This document shows, in pieces, positions 16,686 to 25,764 of a stretch of 64,000 nt of DNA. The stretch is taken from NCBI RefSeq assembly GCF_001683795.1, contig NZ_LIGX01000002.1, positions 186,001 to 250,000 of the forward strand, written 5' to 3'. Numbering within the stretch: the stretch's first letter is position 1; each line of letters starts with the position of its first letter. A program made the translations under genes and the position numbers. The notes beneath the pieces are model-generated. The model saw only the letters and a list, made by a program, of their open reading frames with translations. It was not told the origin of the DNA and did not search any database. Source of the stretch: Neoakkermansia glycaniphila. Lineage in GTDB: Bacteria > Verrucomicrobiota > Verrucomicrobiia > Verrucomicrobiales > Akkermansiaceae.

Positions 16686-19600
16686 ATGAAAGTACATCTG
16701 CCGTATTCGTTACGCAAAGCATTGATATCATCTCTATTGTCAATGTCTCTCCTATCCGGGGCAGCCCAGGCGGGCATCTACACTTGGACAGGAGCAACGG
16801 ATCAATGGCTGCATACGTCTTCCAACTGGAGTCCGACCGTCACAGACTGGGCGGGCACATGGTCGGGATCAAGCAACAATATACTGAAATTTTCGGGAAC
16901 TTATGCATCGGCTACCAACAAAGCGGCAACCATCCAATTCAACACCATGTCACTGGGCAGCATTCTTGTGGACACGGGCGCCGCAGGCTTCTCCTTGATG
17001 CCGAATGCAAACAACAACCGTTCGATCTTCTTCCGGGCATCCAGCGCGGCAGATGCGGCTACCATCGGAGGAGTAGCCGGGCAATGCAACATCATTGCCA
17101 AGTCCGATTTCAATATCGGCAGCTCTGCAGCCCGCTATAATTACGGCGGCAGCAGTGCAGTATTTTATGCCGATGCCAATATGGACATCGCGGCCGGAAA
17201 AACGGTCAAACTCTATGCGTCCAACCGGATCTACGGAGATACGACGACGCGAACCATCAACATACGGGGAGGAGGCACCTTCTCCATCGATTCCACCTCC
17301 ACCGTCAACACGAGCAACATCGCGTGGAACATCCGGGGCAATTCCACGCTCGACCTCGCACCCAGCGGCGCAGCAAAAGCTCAGACGGTACTTGGCACGG
17401 GCAACATTACACTGGACGGAGGATCCCTGAATCTCGGAACGGGGAGTATTTCCCTGTCCAACAATCTTATTGTCGGAGAAAACGGCGGCGATATTCTGGG
17501 CGCAACTTCAGTCACCTTGACATCCGCCAACCTGACATACACCTCCTCCGACCTGACGAACAGCACACTGACGTTCGGATCGTCGATCACCTCCGTCACG
17601 CTGGCCGCCAATCAGGTTATCAATCTGTCTTCGGGAGCAAACAACGGATTATACACGCTTATCTCGACAAACGGCATCCTGAATGGCGACGTCAGCACGT
17701 ACACCGTCACCGGATTGGGACGACAGACATACCAATTGGTCAATACAGGATCTTCCCTGACGCTCAACATTGAAGGCGCAATCGCCAATCTCACATGGAA
17801 CGGAACGTCCGGCAATGCCACGTGGAACCACGATACTTCCAACACCAACTGGCACAACGGCGGTAATGCCGATGCCTTCTACGATAGCGACATCGTCACC
17901 TTCGACGGCACGGCGGCTACACAGTCCGTCACCGTCTCCGGCACCCTCAACCCTGGAGACATCGCCATCACGGGTGGAAACTACACCTTTGCATCCGACG
18001 GAACAGGCAATATTGCAGGCGGTGCCACACTCTCCGTCAGCAATGCCACGGCCACCCTCAACATGGCCAACAGCTACACAGGAGGCACAGTGGTCAATAA
18101 TGGAGGCATCCTGAATGCATCGGCAGCCAACTCGCTCGGAACCGGCACACTTACCGTCAACGGAGGCACGGCCAACATCGGCAATACGCAAACACTCGCA
18201 GGCACTACCATCAACAGCGGCGAAGTCGTGCTGAAATCCACCGGTGCGCAGGCCGGGCTCGGCACCATTGCGGGAAGTGCGGGCCAAGGCGCGCTGGTCA
18301 TCGATTGGACAACCGGGAACGACAGCAGCTCCGCCGGTACGGCATCTGCATCATCCAATGTGGCGGCATACACGGGAGATGTAATTGTCCGCAGCGGACG
18401 CTTAGCCAGCACCTCAGCAATGGCAGCCTCGTCGATCACAATCACGCAAGGCGGACAGCTGTACATGGGCGGCGGCACATGGACCCAGAACATCTCCATA
18501 TCGGGCTCAGGCTGGAACAGCTCCGATGTGGCCGCCTCGGGCGCGCTCCGTATCGATGGCGCAACGGTCAATAGCACCCTGACGCTTGCCGGAGACAGCA
18601 CGCTGCGCGTCCACGCAGGAACAGGAACGATCAACGGCGCGATCGTCGGTACCGACACGCTGACCAAAGTCGGCGGCGGCACGCTGTACCTCAGCAATGC
18701 CAGCAGCGCATTCACCGGCACGCTGAACATCACGGAAGGCCAACTGACGCTGGCAGGCGCAGGCAGCGGCAAATCGGCGTTGAACAGCGGCGACATCATC
18801 ATGGCGGCCAACACGAAACTGGCATTCCAGGGCAACAACGGAAGCTTCACCTCGAAGAGTGCCGGATTGATCACCCTCAAGTCGAACGTACAGGTATGGG
18901 CCATCAACCCGGCTGCCGGGGCGAATACCATCTCCAACGACTTCATTCTGGACACAGGTACAGGATATGCCAACATCGGAGGATTCACCCAAGGCAACAG
19001 CACGATCATCTACAGCACGATCTCGGGCAACGGCAACCTGTCCATCAAGGATGAAGGCACCGGCTCCGGAGGCGGCAACAGCTTCATGTTCAGAAACGGT
19101 TGGACGACCAACAGCTACACGGGCCAGACGCTCATTCGCCGCGACATCACGTTCGACACCAATGCCACGACCAACGGAAGAACGCTGACACCGTTCGGCG
19201 CTTACCAGGCGGACGGCAGCAGCGGCGTCGCCACGGTACAAAACGGAGCCACCCTGACTGTTTCGGGCAATTCGGGCACGGGAACGGCCAACACCGTCAC
19301 CCTTGCCAACGGCTTTGTACTGAACGGAGGCAATCTGACGCTCAACAACCTTGGCAACGGCATCGTCTCCGGCTCGATCACGGCTTCCTCTGCAACGGTC
19401 ATCGCCTCCAACAGTGAGCGACTGGCCCTGGCAGGTGGATTGAAAGGCACCGGCAACGTCACCTACAACAATGCCACGGCCAATTCGCGGCTCGTCCTCT
19501 CCGGAACGAACAACAACTATTCGGGAACACTCAGCATCGGCACCGCATCGGGGCTTGAAATTGCCGGAGGCACAACCGGATTATCCGGAATGACAATTTC

Positions 19601-20324
19601 CGCCGCGACCGGAAAAACCGTATACGTCGGCAACGACAACGGCAACCTCTCCTTGAACGCAACAATCACAGGGGCAGGCAGGCTCGTCAAAAGCGGTACG
19701 GGCAGCGCCCTGCTTTCGGGAACGAACAACTACACGGGCGGCACAACCGTGCAGGCCGGAACAATCGTGGCAGGCAGTTCCACCGCCTTCGGAACCGGCA
19801 CAGTACGCCTGTCGGACGGAGTTATGGACTTCAACGGATACAACCTCGCCAACGGCATCGTCATCAGCAGCGGCACATCCGCCAACAAAATGCTCAGCGC
19901 GGAACACAATGCCACAGCCGGAGCGCTGGTGCTCGAAGCCGGTTCCAGCCTTGCTCTCGACGTCTCCCATGCCGGAGCGGACGGAATCAACTGGACATTG
20001 AACGGCCTGACATACGACACCACCGCCACCCTCATGCTCGACTTCGGGGCTGCGGGAATCGCCACCGGCATCACCTATGACCTCCTCTCGTGGACGGGAG
20101 CCAGCGAAAGCGATTACCAGGCCTTGATCGACTCCGGCATTCTGGGCTGGAACGCCGGAAACAAAACCTCCGCATGGACGGAACACTATGCGATCGGGAC
20201 CGACGGCACCAACTCATGGCTGCAGGTCTCCTTCAATCAGAGCGTTATTCCCGAACCTGCTACAGCGGCAATGGGCATTCTCGGCATGGCTTCCCTGCTC
20301 CTTCGCAGGCGCCGCCGTGCATAA
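16686..20324 (+). CDS. Autotransporter-type beta-strand-repeat surface protein with PEP-CTERM signal
   Basis: A 1212-aa exported protein. The long signal peptide has MKVHLPYSLRKALISSLLSM followed by LSGAAQA. The mature protein opens with TWTGATDQWLHTSSNW and is built of Gly/Thr/Asn-rich repeats of the autotransporter-associated beta-strand type: LTKVGGGTLYLSNASSAFTG, NSYTGGTVVNNGGILNA, LVKSGTGSALLSGTNNYTG. It is therefore a right-handed beta-helix stalk. There is no C-terminal autotransporter barrel. It ends VIPEPATAAMG, then a hydrophobic span and RRRRRA, a complete PEP-CTERM signal for exosortase processing. It is probably a cell-surface or matrix protein. Expression is likely controlled through the inverted repeat at 16636. 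Confidence 0.9.
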   Translation: MKVHLPYSLRKALISSLLSMSLLSGAAQAGIYTWTGATDQWLHTSSNWSPTVTDWAGTWSGSSNNILKFSGTYASATNKAATIQFNTMSLGSILVDTGAAGFSLMPNANNNRSIFFRASSAADAATIGGVAGQCNIIAKSDFNIGSSAARYNYGGSSAVFYADANMDIAAGKTVKLYASNRIYGDTTTRTINIRGGGTFSIDSTSTVNTSNIAWNIRGNSTLDLAPSGAAKAQTVLGTGNITLDGGSLNLGTGSISLSNNLIVGENGGDILGATSVTLTSANLTYTSSDLTNSTLTFGSSITSVTLAANQVINLSSGANNGLYTLISTNGILNGDVSTYTVTGLGRQTYQLVNTGSSLTLNIEGAIANLTWNGTSGNATWNHDTSNTNWHNGGNADAFYDSDIVTFDGTAATQSVTVSGTLNPGDIAITGGNYTFASDGTGNIAGGATLSVSNATATLNMANSYTGGTVVNNGGILNASAANSLGTGTLTVNGGTANIGNTQTLAGTTINSGEVVLKSTGAQAGLGTIAGSAGQGALVIDWTTGNDSSSAGTASASSNVAAYTGDVIVRSGRLASTSAMAASSITITQGGQLYMGGGTWTQNISISGSGWNSSDVAASGALRIDGATVNSTLTLAGDSTLRVHAGTGTINGAIVGTDTLTKVGGGTLYLSNASSAFTGTLNITEGQLTLAGAGSGKSALNSGDIIMAANTKLAFQGNNGSFTSKSAGLITLKSNVQVWAINPAAGANTISNDFILDTGTGYANIGGFTQGNSTIIYSTISGNGNLSIKDEGTGSGGGNSFMFRNGWTTNSYTGQTLIRRDITFDTNATTNGRTLTPFGAYQADGSSGVATVQNGATLTVSGNSGTGTANTVTLANGFVLNGGNLTLNNLGNGIVSGSITASSATVIASNSERLALAGGLKGTGNVTYNNATANSRLVLSGTNNNYSGTLSIGTASGLEIAGGTTGLSGMTISAATGKTVYVGNDNGNLSLNATITGAGRLVKSGTGSALLSGTNNYTGGTTVQAGTIVAGSSTAFGTGTVRLSDGVMDFNGYNLANGIVISSGTSANKMLSAEHNATAGALVLEAGSSLALDVSHAGADGINWTLNGLTYDTTATLMLDFGAAGIATGITYDLLSWTGASESDYQALIDSGILGWNAGNKTSAWTEHYAIGTDGTNSWLQVSFNQSVIPEPATAAMGILGMASLLLRRRRRA

Positions 20325-20352
20325 AACATATCTCCATCACTGAAGCATCGTC

Positions 20353-20384
20353 AAAAACGGAGTATCGCTTGATACTCCGTTTTT
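20353..20384 (+). terminator. Strong rho-independent terminator
   Basis: AAAAACGGAGTATC (20353-20366) pairs with GATACTCCGTTTTT (20371-20384) around GCTT. It is a 14-base-pair stem with a T-run, and probably works in both directions. Confidence 0.85.
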
Positions 20385-20641
20385 CTTTGACACCGCATCA
20401 CATGACCGAACAACCATCAACACATCGCCATAACATCTAAAAAACAAACAATTACAATAAAACAACAAAAACAGATCAAGAAAAACGAACCGAAGCGGCA
20501 CATGAAACAGCCATGCACCGGGCACGTCATGGCCCACTCCTGTTTCCCCCGCATCAATCTCCCGAATCGCCAGCTACTGGGCCTAGTACATATTTTTTGC
20601 TTTATTCGCACGCCCGCGAGGGTATAATCGCCAGAGAAGCC
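20385..20641. other. Intergenic region with menB promoter
   Basis: About 257 bases between the terminator and menB with no convincing gene; a short hydrophobic minus-strand frame here has no other support. A perfect -10 TATAAT sits at 20623-20628, 13 bases before the ATG, so the leader is about 6 bases. The -35 region is weak. Confidence 0.45.
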
Positions 20642-21457
20642 ATGTGGACCACGCTGAAAGAATATACCGACATCCGCTACGAAGCGACCGACGACGGAGC
20701 CATCGCCAAAATCACAATCAACCGCCCGGAAGTACGCAACGCCTTTCGCCCCCAGACCGTCCATGAACTGCTCGACGCCTTCCACCTCGTCCATGAAGAC
20801 CCCAAAATCGGAGTCATCATCCTCACGGGTGAAGGTCCCCTCGCCTTCTGCTCCGGCGGCGACCAGAAAGTCCGCGGGCATGCCGGCTACATCGGCGGAG
20901 ACGGCGTACCGCGCCTGAACATCCTCGACGTCCAGAAAAAAATCCGCCAGATACCCAAACCCGTCATCGCCATGGTCGCCGGATACGCCATCGGCGGAGG
21001 CCATGTCCTGCACCTCGTCTGCGACCTCACCATCGCCGCAGACAACGCCAAATTCGGCCAGACCGGCCCCAAAGTCGGCTCCTTCGACGGCGGCCTCGGC
21101 TGCTCCTATATGGCCCGCATCATCGGGCAGAAAAAAGCCCGCGAAATCTGGTACCTCTGCCGCGTATACGATGCTCAACAGGCTCTCGACATGGGCCTCG
21201 TCAACACCGTCGTCCCGTTGGAACAGCTCGAAACGGAAACCCTCCAATGGTGCCGCGAAATCCTCCAGCACAGCCCGCTTGCCCTCCGCTGCCTCAAATC
21301 CGCACTCAATGCGGACTGCGACGGACAAATGGGCCTCCTCGACCTCGCCGGCAATGCCACCCTCCTCTACTACATGAGCGAAGAAGCCAAGGAAGGCCGT
21401 GACGCCTTCGTTGAAAAACGCAAGCCCGATTTCTCGAAATTCCCCCGCATCCCGTAA
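20642..21457 (+). CDS. menB: 1,4-dihydroxy-2-naphthoyl-CoA synthase
   Basis: A 271-aa crotonase-family enzyme that cyclises O-succinylbenzoyl-CoA in menaquinone synthesis. Family marks: [30 protein letters not shown] (oxyanion hole), [34 protein letters not shown] and [19 protein letters not shown]. The Gln in FGQTGP is the bicarbonate-dependent type I feature. It is cytoplasmic. Other men genes are not in this window. The start MWTTL is preferred because the -10 lies 13 bases upstream. A membrane protein gene and lipoprotein gene follow closely. Confidence 0.95.
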   Translation: MWTTLKEYTDIRYEATDDGAIAKITINRPEVRNAFRPQTVHELLDAFHLVHEDPKIGVIILTGEGPLAFCSGGDQKVRGHAGYIGGDGVPRLNILDVQKKIRQIPKPVIAMVAGYAIGGGHVLHLVCDLTIAADNAKFGQTGPKVGSFDGGLGCSYMARIIGQKKAREIWYLCRVYDAQQALDMGLVNTVVPLEQLETETLQWCREILQHSPLALRCLKSALNADCDGQMGLLDLAGNATLLYYMSEEAKEGRDAFVEKRKPDFSKFPRIP

Positions 21458-21475
21458 CCGCCATCCAGCTCCGCC

Positions 21476-22297
21476 TTGGCATCCGAAAACAACAAACGCC
21501 GCCGCAAAGGCTCCAAACAACCCCCGGTAGAAATCTGGGGTTCGTTCTTCGACACCCCCGAAGAAGACGACAAACACGCGCACTACATCGACGAAGAACC
21601 GTACGGGCGCTTCAGCTGGAGACGCATCCTGCACCGCTTCAGCCTTTGGAAACTCATCTCCACTCTGGTTGCGCTCGGCATCCTCGCCTTCATCGGCTCC
21701 CTCGTCTTCCTGACCTGGGTACCGCAGGACCTCTCCGAAATCCAGGGCTACAAAGCCATCACTCTCCAAAACGGCAACACTCCCACGCCGGACATCCCCA
21801 CCCTCCTCAAAAAAGCCATCTCCGGCAAAGAAGCCGTCACCTTCACCGAGGAAGACATCAACAGCTACCTCAGCACCAGCCTCAAGCCCCCCACCCAGAG
21901 CGGGCCGCCCCTCTCCCACCCACACGGCGTCGGCATCCGACTCTTCGACGACTACGCGGAAATCGTCATCAACCGCACCATCGGCAACACCTACAACCAA
22001 ACCGTCTCCATGTACGTCACCGTCAAGGCGGGAGATGCGCACCACGTCCGCATCGAATACAACGGCGGAGAAAAAATCCTCGGCACCTTCCCGCGCGGCG
22101 GCCGCCTCGGAGTTCTCCCCCTGCCGGAAGGCTACACGCTCATCCTCCTCCAGCCCGCCATGGAAAGCCTGGCGAAAGCCTACGCAGACATCTTCGATCT
22201 CATCAAAAACAGCCGTTATACCCCCGTACTCGGCAAAGGAAAAATCACCCTGTATCCGCCTCCGGCACAAATCACCACACCATCACAGACAACATGA
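21476..22297 (+). CDS. Single-span membrane protein of unknown function
   Basis: A 273-aa protein with a TTG start, because no ATG occurs before the transmembrane segment. The N-terminus is basic and charged (NNKRRRKGSKQ), followed by acidic FDTPEEDDKHAHYIDEEPYG, then one membrane span at about residues 60-82 (LISTLVALGILAFIGSLVFL). The rest, about 190 residues, would face the periplasm. No known family is recognised. It lies 18 bases after menB and overlaps the next lipoprotein gene by ATGA, so the three are probably translated from one mRNA. A role in envelope biology is only inferred from topology and neighbours. Confidence 0.65.
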   Translation: MASENNKRRRKGSKQPPVEIWGSFFDTPEEDDKHAHYIDEEPYGRFSWRRILHRFSLWKLISTLVALGILAFIGSLVFLTWVPQDLSEIQGYKAITLQNGNTPTPDIPTLLKKAISGKEAVTFTEEDINSYLSTSLKPPTQSGPPLSHPHGVGIRLFDDYAEIVINRTIGNTYNQTVSMYVTVKAGDAHHVRIEYNGGEKILGTFPRGGRLGVLPLPEGYTLILLQPAMESLAKAYADIFDLIKNSRYTPVLGKGKITLYPPPAQITTPSQTT

Positions 22298-22692
22298 AAC
22301 GCAAACACGTCGTCACCTCTCTTCTGGCTCTCGGAAGCCTTGTCGCGTTGACATCCTGCTTCGGGCAGCTCCTCAGCCAGGTCATCAAGGATGAATACCC
22401 GGGTACCACTGTCCGCGCCATACCCGACAACAACGGAAAACCCGCCAACAACGAATGGGTCACCGTCTCGGACAGGGAACTTCCTGCCCCCCAGGCAGTC
22501 AAACGCGGAACCCTCACCTACCATGCGGACGGCCTCCCCTATGCCTTCCCGACCAGCTACAAAGACATCGTCCTCTCGCCCTATCCCCCGAACAACCCCA
22601 TCAACTTCTCGGGAATGAAGGCTCACGACAAGGCATGGGATCCCTACACCCGCAAACCGTTCCACATCCCCGCCGTCATGCAGTGGAACTAA
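22294..22692 (+). CDS. Small lipoprotein
   Basis: A 132-aa lipoprotein. The signal MKRKHVVTSLLALGSLVALTSC ends in the lipobox L-T-S-C, with Cys as the lipidation site. The mature part is short, Pro/Asn-rich and without a recognised domain (VKRGTLTYHADGLPYAFP, NPINFSGMKAHDKAWDPYT). The ATG overlaps the upstream stop codon, showing translational coupling. It is probably anchored in the outer or inner membrane facing the periplasm. Confidence 0.75.
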   Translation: MKRKHVVTSLLALGSLVALTSCFGQLLSQVIKDEYPGTTVRAIPDNNGKPANNEWVTVSDRELPAPQAVKRGTLTYHADGLPYAFPTSYKDIVLSPYPPNNPINFSGMKAHDKAWDPYTRKPFHIPAVMQWN

Positions 22693-22731
22693 CATGCCGG
22701 CGCACTGGCTCATCCAGCCAAAGGAACACCC

Positions 22732-24645
22732 GTGTCCACATCCGAACCAACTGAACAGGCATCCGCTCCGAAAGCCTCCTTCCGGCACAGGCTTGCCCTG
22801 TGGGGATTCAAGCTCTTTCAGGGCCTCCTGAGAATCACACCCATGCCCCTGCTGTGCCGCATGGGCCGCGGCTTGGGGTACGCCGTCTGGTTCTTCATGC
22901 CGGGGCGTCGCCGCATCGTCGCACGCAACCTCCGCATCGTCATCGATCCCACCCTGCGCGGCAAGGAACTCGGCAAACTCGTGCGCGAAAACATCGTCCG
23001 CACCTGCATGAACTTCATCGGTGCGGCCAAAACGGCCGTCCTCACGGACAGAGAACTCAACCGCTACGTCAGCCTCATCCATCCCGAAATCTTTGAACAA
23101 TCCGTCGTCTCGGGAGGCACGGGCATCGCCTGCATCCCGCACGCGGGCAACTGGGAAATCCTCGCCCGCATCCGGCCCCTCTTCCGGCAGACGGAACGCT
23201 TCGGCTCCATGTACCGCCGCATGAGCAACCCCCTGCTCGAACAGCTCGTCTACAAATCGCGCACCGCCTACGGATGCCAGATGTTCAGCAAGGAATCGGG
23301 ACTCCGCTCCACCCTCAAATTCGCCCGTGAAGGCAGCCTCATCGGTGTCTTGAGCGACCAATTCACCCAGGAAGGCAGCTTCCTTCCCTACTTCGGCAAA
23401 ATCACGGGCACCACCTACCTGCCCGCCCTCCTCTACAAACGCTGCCGGGGCACGCTCTACGCCATCTACACGCGCAACACATCCATCGGCCACTGGGAAG
23501 CCGTCATGGACACCGTCATCGACGTACCTGAAAACGCAGGCATACAGGAAATCACCCTCCGCATCAACGAAGTTCTCGCCGAATGCCAGAAAAACAGCAT
23601 CCTCGACGGCTTCTGGATGCACGACCGCTGGAAAACCCTCCTCGCCTTCGCCCCGCCCCAAATCGACGACGTACGCGAACTCCTGCAAAACTATCCCCTG
23701 CAACCCTTCCGCATCCTCGTCTCCATGCCGGAAGCATTCGAAGAGGCCATCCTCGTCCTGCCACTTCTGCGCGGCCTGCTCGACTCGCGCCCGGATACCC
23801 AGATCAACGTCATTTGCCCCAGTGAACAGGCAGCCTACTGGCAAAGCCAGCCCGAAGCAGCCCACACATTCACCACGGACAACCCGGCAACCCCGCTCGC
23901 GCAGCAACTGGATGCAGACGACATCTACAACGAAGGCGTCTTCGACCTCGCCTTCCTGCTGGACAACTCACCGCGCACCCTCAAAGAACTTCGCCACATC
24001 CGCCCGATCACCCTCAGCGCCTTCGAAAACCATCCCTGCTCCGAAAAACACCGCTTCCGAGGCAAAGTCCCCGTCAAGCGCGGCGGCAAACCCGTCCACC
24101 GCGTCGAAGACTACATGGAATTCCTGGAACACCATGAAATCACGCGGCGCAAAGCCGAATACTTCGCACCCTCCCCCTCGGAACCGCTTGCCGCAAACGC
24201 CCCCAGCCTCTTCATCGCCCCCTTCTCCACCCTCGGCCCGGCCTCCGAATGGACGGACGACGCTTGGGCGGAACTCATCGGACAACTCTCTTCCACACCC
24301 TCCCTGCTCGCCCTGCCCCGCGACAGCGAACGCGCAACGCAGCTTGCCGAACACCTCGGCATACCGCTCACCCTCGCGGAACCGCACGAATACGGCGCCC
24401 ACCTCAACAACTCATGCACCCTCATCGCGTGCGACGGCCTCATTCCCGGACTGGCGGCGCAAAAAGGCGCACGCTGCATCGTCCTCATGGGCACGCGACT
24501 TCCTGACCGCTACCGGCCTCTCGGCACGCAGCACGCCTACATCAACAGGCATACCCTGTGCCACCCCTGCTACCGCACCCACTGCGACCAGCCCACCCCC
24601 TGCATGCACCGGATCACCGTCCGGCAAGTCCTCGACAAACTCTAA
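22732..24645 (+). CDS. Fused lipid A acyltransferase (LpxL-like) and GT9 glycosyltransferase
   Basis: A 637-aa two-domain protein for LPS assembly. Residues about 1-310 are an LpxL/HtrB-type acyltransferase, with an N-terminal amphipathic or membrane segment and the catalytic HX4E at His137-Glu142 (IPHAGNWEIL), followed by GVLSDQFTQEGSFLPYFG. Residues about 320-637 are a GT9 (heptosyltransferase-like) domain: FRILVSMPEAFEEAILVLPL, GVFDLAFLLDNS, PVHRVEDYMEFLE, and LIACDGLIPGLAAQKGARCI near the end. The GTG start is preceded by AAGGAA. The domains are normally separate proteins acting on the cytoplasmic side of the inner membrane. It is followed after 3 bases by a membrane protein gene. Confidence 0.85.
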   Translation: MSTSEPTEQASAPKASFRHRLALWGFKLFQGLLRITPMPLLCRMGRGLGYAVWFFMPGRRRIVARNLRIVIDPTLRGKELGKLVRENIVRTCMNFIGAAKTAVLTDRELNRYVSLIHPEIFEQSVVSGGTGIACIPHAGNWEILARIRPLFRQTERFGSMYRRMSNPLLEQLVYKSRTAYGCQMFSKESGLRSTLKFAREGSLIGVLSDQFTQEGSFLPYFGKITGTTYLPALLYKRCRGTLYAIYTRNTSIGHWEAVMDTVIDVPENAGIQEITLRINEVLAECQKNSILDGFWMHDRWKTLLAFAPPQIDDVRELLQNYPLQPFRILVSMPEAFEEAILVLPLLRGLLDSRPDTQINVICPSEQAAYWQSQPEAAHTFTTDNPATPLAQQLDADDIYNEGVFDLAFLLDNSPRTLKELRHIRPITLSAFENHPCSEKHRFRGKVPVKRGGKPVHRVEDYMEFLEHHEITRRKAEYFAPSPSEPLAANAPSLFIAPFSTLGPASEWTDDAWAELIGQLSSTPSLLALPRDSERATQLAEHLGIPLTLAEPHEYGAHLNNSCTLIACDGLIPGLAAQKGARCIVLMGTRLPDRYRPLGTQHAYINRHTLCHPCYRTHCDQPTPCMHRITVRQVLDKL

Positions 24646-24648
24646 ACC

Positions 24649-25089
24649 ATGCAAACAGCCGAAACCTCCAGCCTCCAGCACATCCGGCAGAGGCTCATGG
24701 CCGGAAGCATCGAACTGGCGCCACTCGCCGCCCTGCCGTTCGTGCAGTACCCATGGCCGATTCCCATCGCCTGCGCCATCCTACCCTTCATCCTCAGGCA
24801 GCTCGTCAAACCGCCAATCCTTCGCAAACGCCTCACGGAATCCATCAACCTCCTGCTCACCCTCCAGTTCCTCAACCTCATCGGGTACATCCTCGTCCCC
24901 ATCCTCCTCACTCAGATATTCAACTTCCCCCAGGCCGCGCTCTTCGCCATGTGGGCAGCCATCCCCTTTACCCTCTTCATAGCGTACACCATTGCCGCAT
25001 GTACGGCCTTGCGCTTCCTTCAAGCCCTCTCAGGCAAATCCCCCTGCAAATGGGGGGGATTCCACTGGCTTACCGACAACAATCGCTGA
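24649..25089 (+). CDS. Small polytopic membrane protein
   Basis: A 146-aa hydrophobic protein with about three to four membrane spans (IELAPLAALPFVQY, WPIPIACAILPFILR, FLNLIGYILVPILL, LFAMWAAIPFTLFIAYTI). No family is recognised. It is 3 bases downstream of the acyltransferase-GT9 gene, so it is presumably in the same transcript and may belong to envelope biogenesis. It is convergent with the phosphatase gene, separated by 11 bases. Confidence 0.65.
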   Translation: MQTAETSSLQHIRQRLMAGSIELAPLAALPFVQYPWPIPIACAILPFILRQLVKPPILRKRLTESINLLLTLQFLNLIGYILVPILLTQIFNFPQAALFAMWAAIPFTLFIAYTIAACTALRFLQALSGKSPCKWGGFHWLTDNNR

Positions 25090-25100
25090 ACTTCATCCAG

Positions 25101-25667
25101 TCAGGCGAACACCTCAGCGGAACAGCCGCCATCCCGCAGCATCGGCTCCAACCCGGCCAGGAACTCCTGCTGCGCCTGAGACTCTACACCGGAACCGGCG
25201 CGCCGCACACTGGCACGGGCCTCATCCCGGTCCACCCCCATCGCCATCAGCACCGCGACTGCCAACAGCCCCGTGCGACCCATACCGTTCGCACAATGCA
25301 CCGCGACGGAACCGCCCCGCTTCAACCGGGCGACCATCCTGTGCGACAGCCGCGCAAAACTCCTCGCATCGGCAGGAGCGGCATAATCATTCAAAGGGAA
25401 ATGCAAAGCCTCGTCCACGGGAACCCGCCCGGCTTTCCAATCCTCCGCATAGGCCGCACCACGCTCTTCCATCTCACTGATTCCGACCAGATTCACCAAA
25501 AAATCCACTCCGTGCTTCTGTAAACATCCGTACGCCTCTTTCGGAGAACCGTCCGCACGATGGTACCCGGGCATCCCCATCAAAAATAAAGTGCCGACAC
25601 AACCGGAAGGCAGCCCCAGCGGCCTTAAAATCACCCAACTATCATCCGGCACAGGCAAAACATTCAT
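25101..25667 (-). CDS. Dual-specificity/tyrosine phosphatase-like protein
   Basis: A 188-aa cysteine phosphatase. The signature HCANGMGRTG (Cys125, Arg131) is the C-x5-R loop of the DSP/KAP-like tyrosine phosphatases. The general-acid Asp is likely in FPLNDYAAP upstream. It has no signal peptide and is predicted cytoplasmic. The start at 25667 gives a family-typical beta-strand N-terminus (VLPVPDDSWVILRPLGLP). The substrate (protein, lipid or nucleotide) is unknown. It is alone between convergent and tandem neighbours, about 97 bases from the next minus-strand gene. Confidence 0.75.
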   Translation of the reverse strand: MNVLPVPDDSWVILRPLGLPSGCVGTLFLMGMPGYHRADGSPKEAYGCLQKHGVDFLVNLVGISEMEERGAAYAEDWKAGRVPVDEALHFPLNDYAAPADARSFARLSHRMVARLKRGGSVAVHCANGMGRTGLLAVAVLMAMGVDRDEARASVRRAGSGVESQAQQEFLAGLEPMLRDGGCSAEVFA

Positions 25668-25764
25668 GAAAACAATACCGATTTTCAGGAATCATTCTAC
25701 AAAACAAAACACCGGAAAGCAACTCCCGGCTCTGTCAGCGCGGAGGCCTCCCTCCAGCACTCGA

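Noticed and set aside
20337..20537. A 66-residue hydrophobic minus-strand open frame
   Set aside because: It runs through the terminator of the PEP-CTERM gene and has no start signal or conserved feature.
20417..22270. A 617-residue minus-strand open frame opposite menB and its neighbour
   Set aside because: menB is unmistakable on the plus strand; the minus-strand product has shadow-like composition.
22216..23907. A 563-residue minus-strand open frame opposite the acyltransferase-GT9 fusion
   Set aside because: The plus strand carries HAGNWE and GT9 motifs; the minus frame has no recognisable domain.
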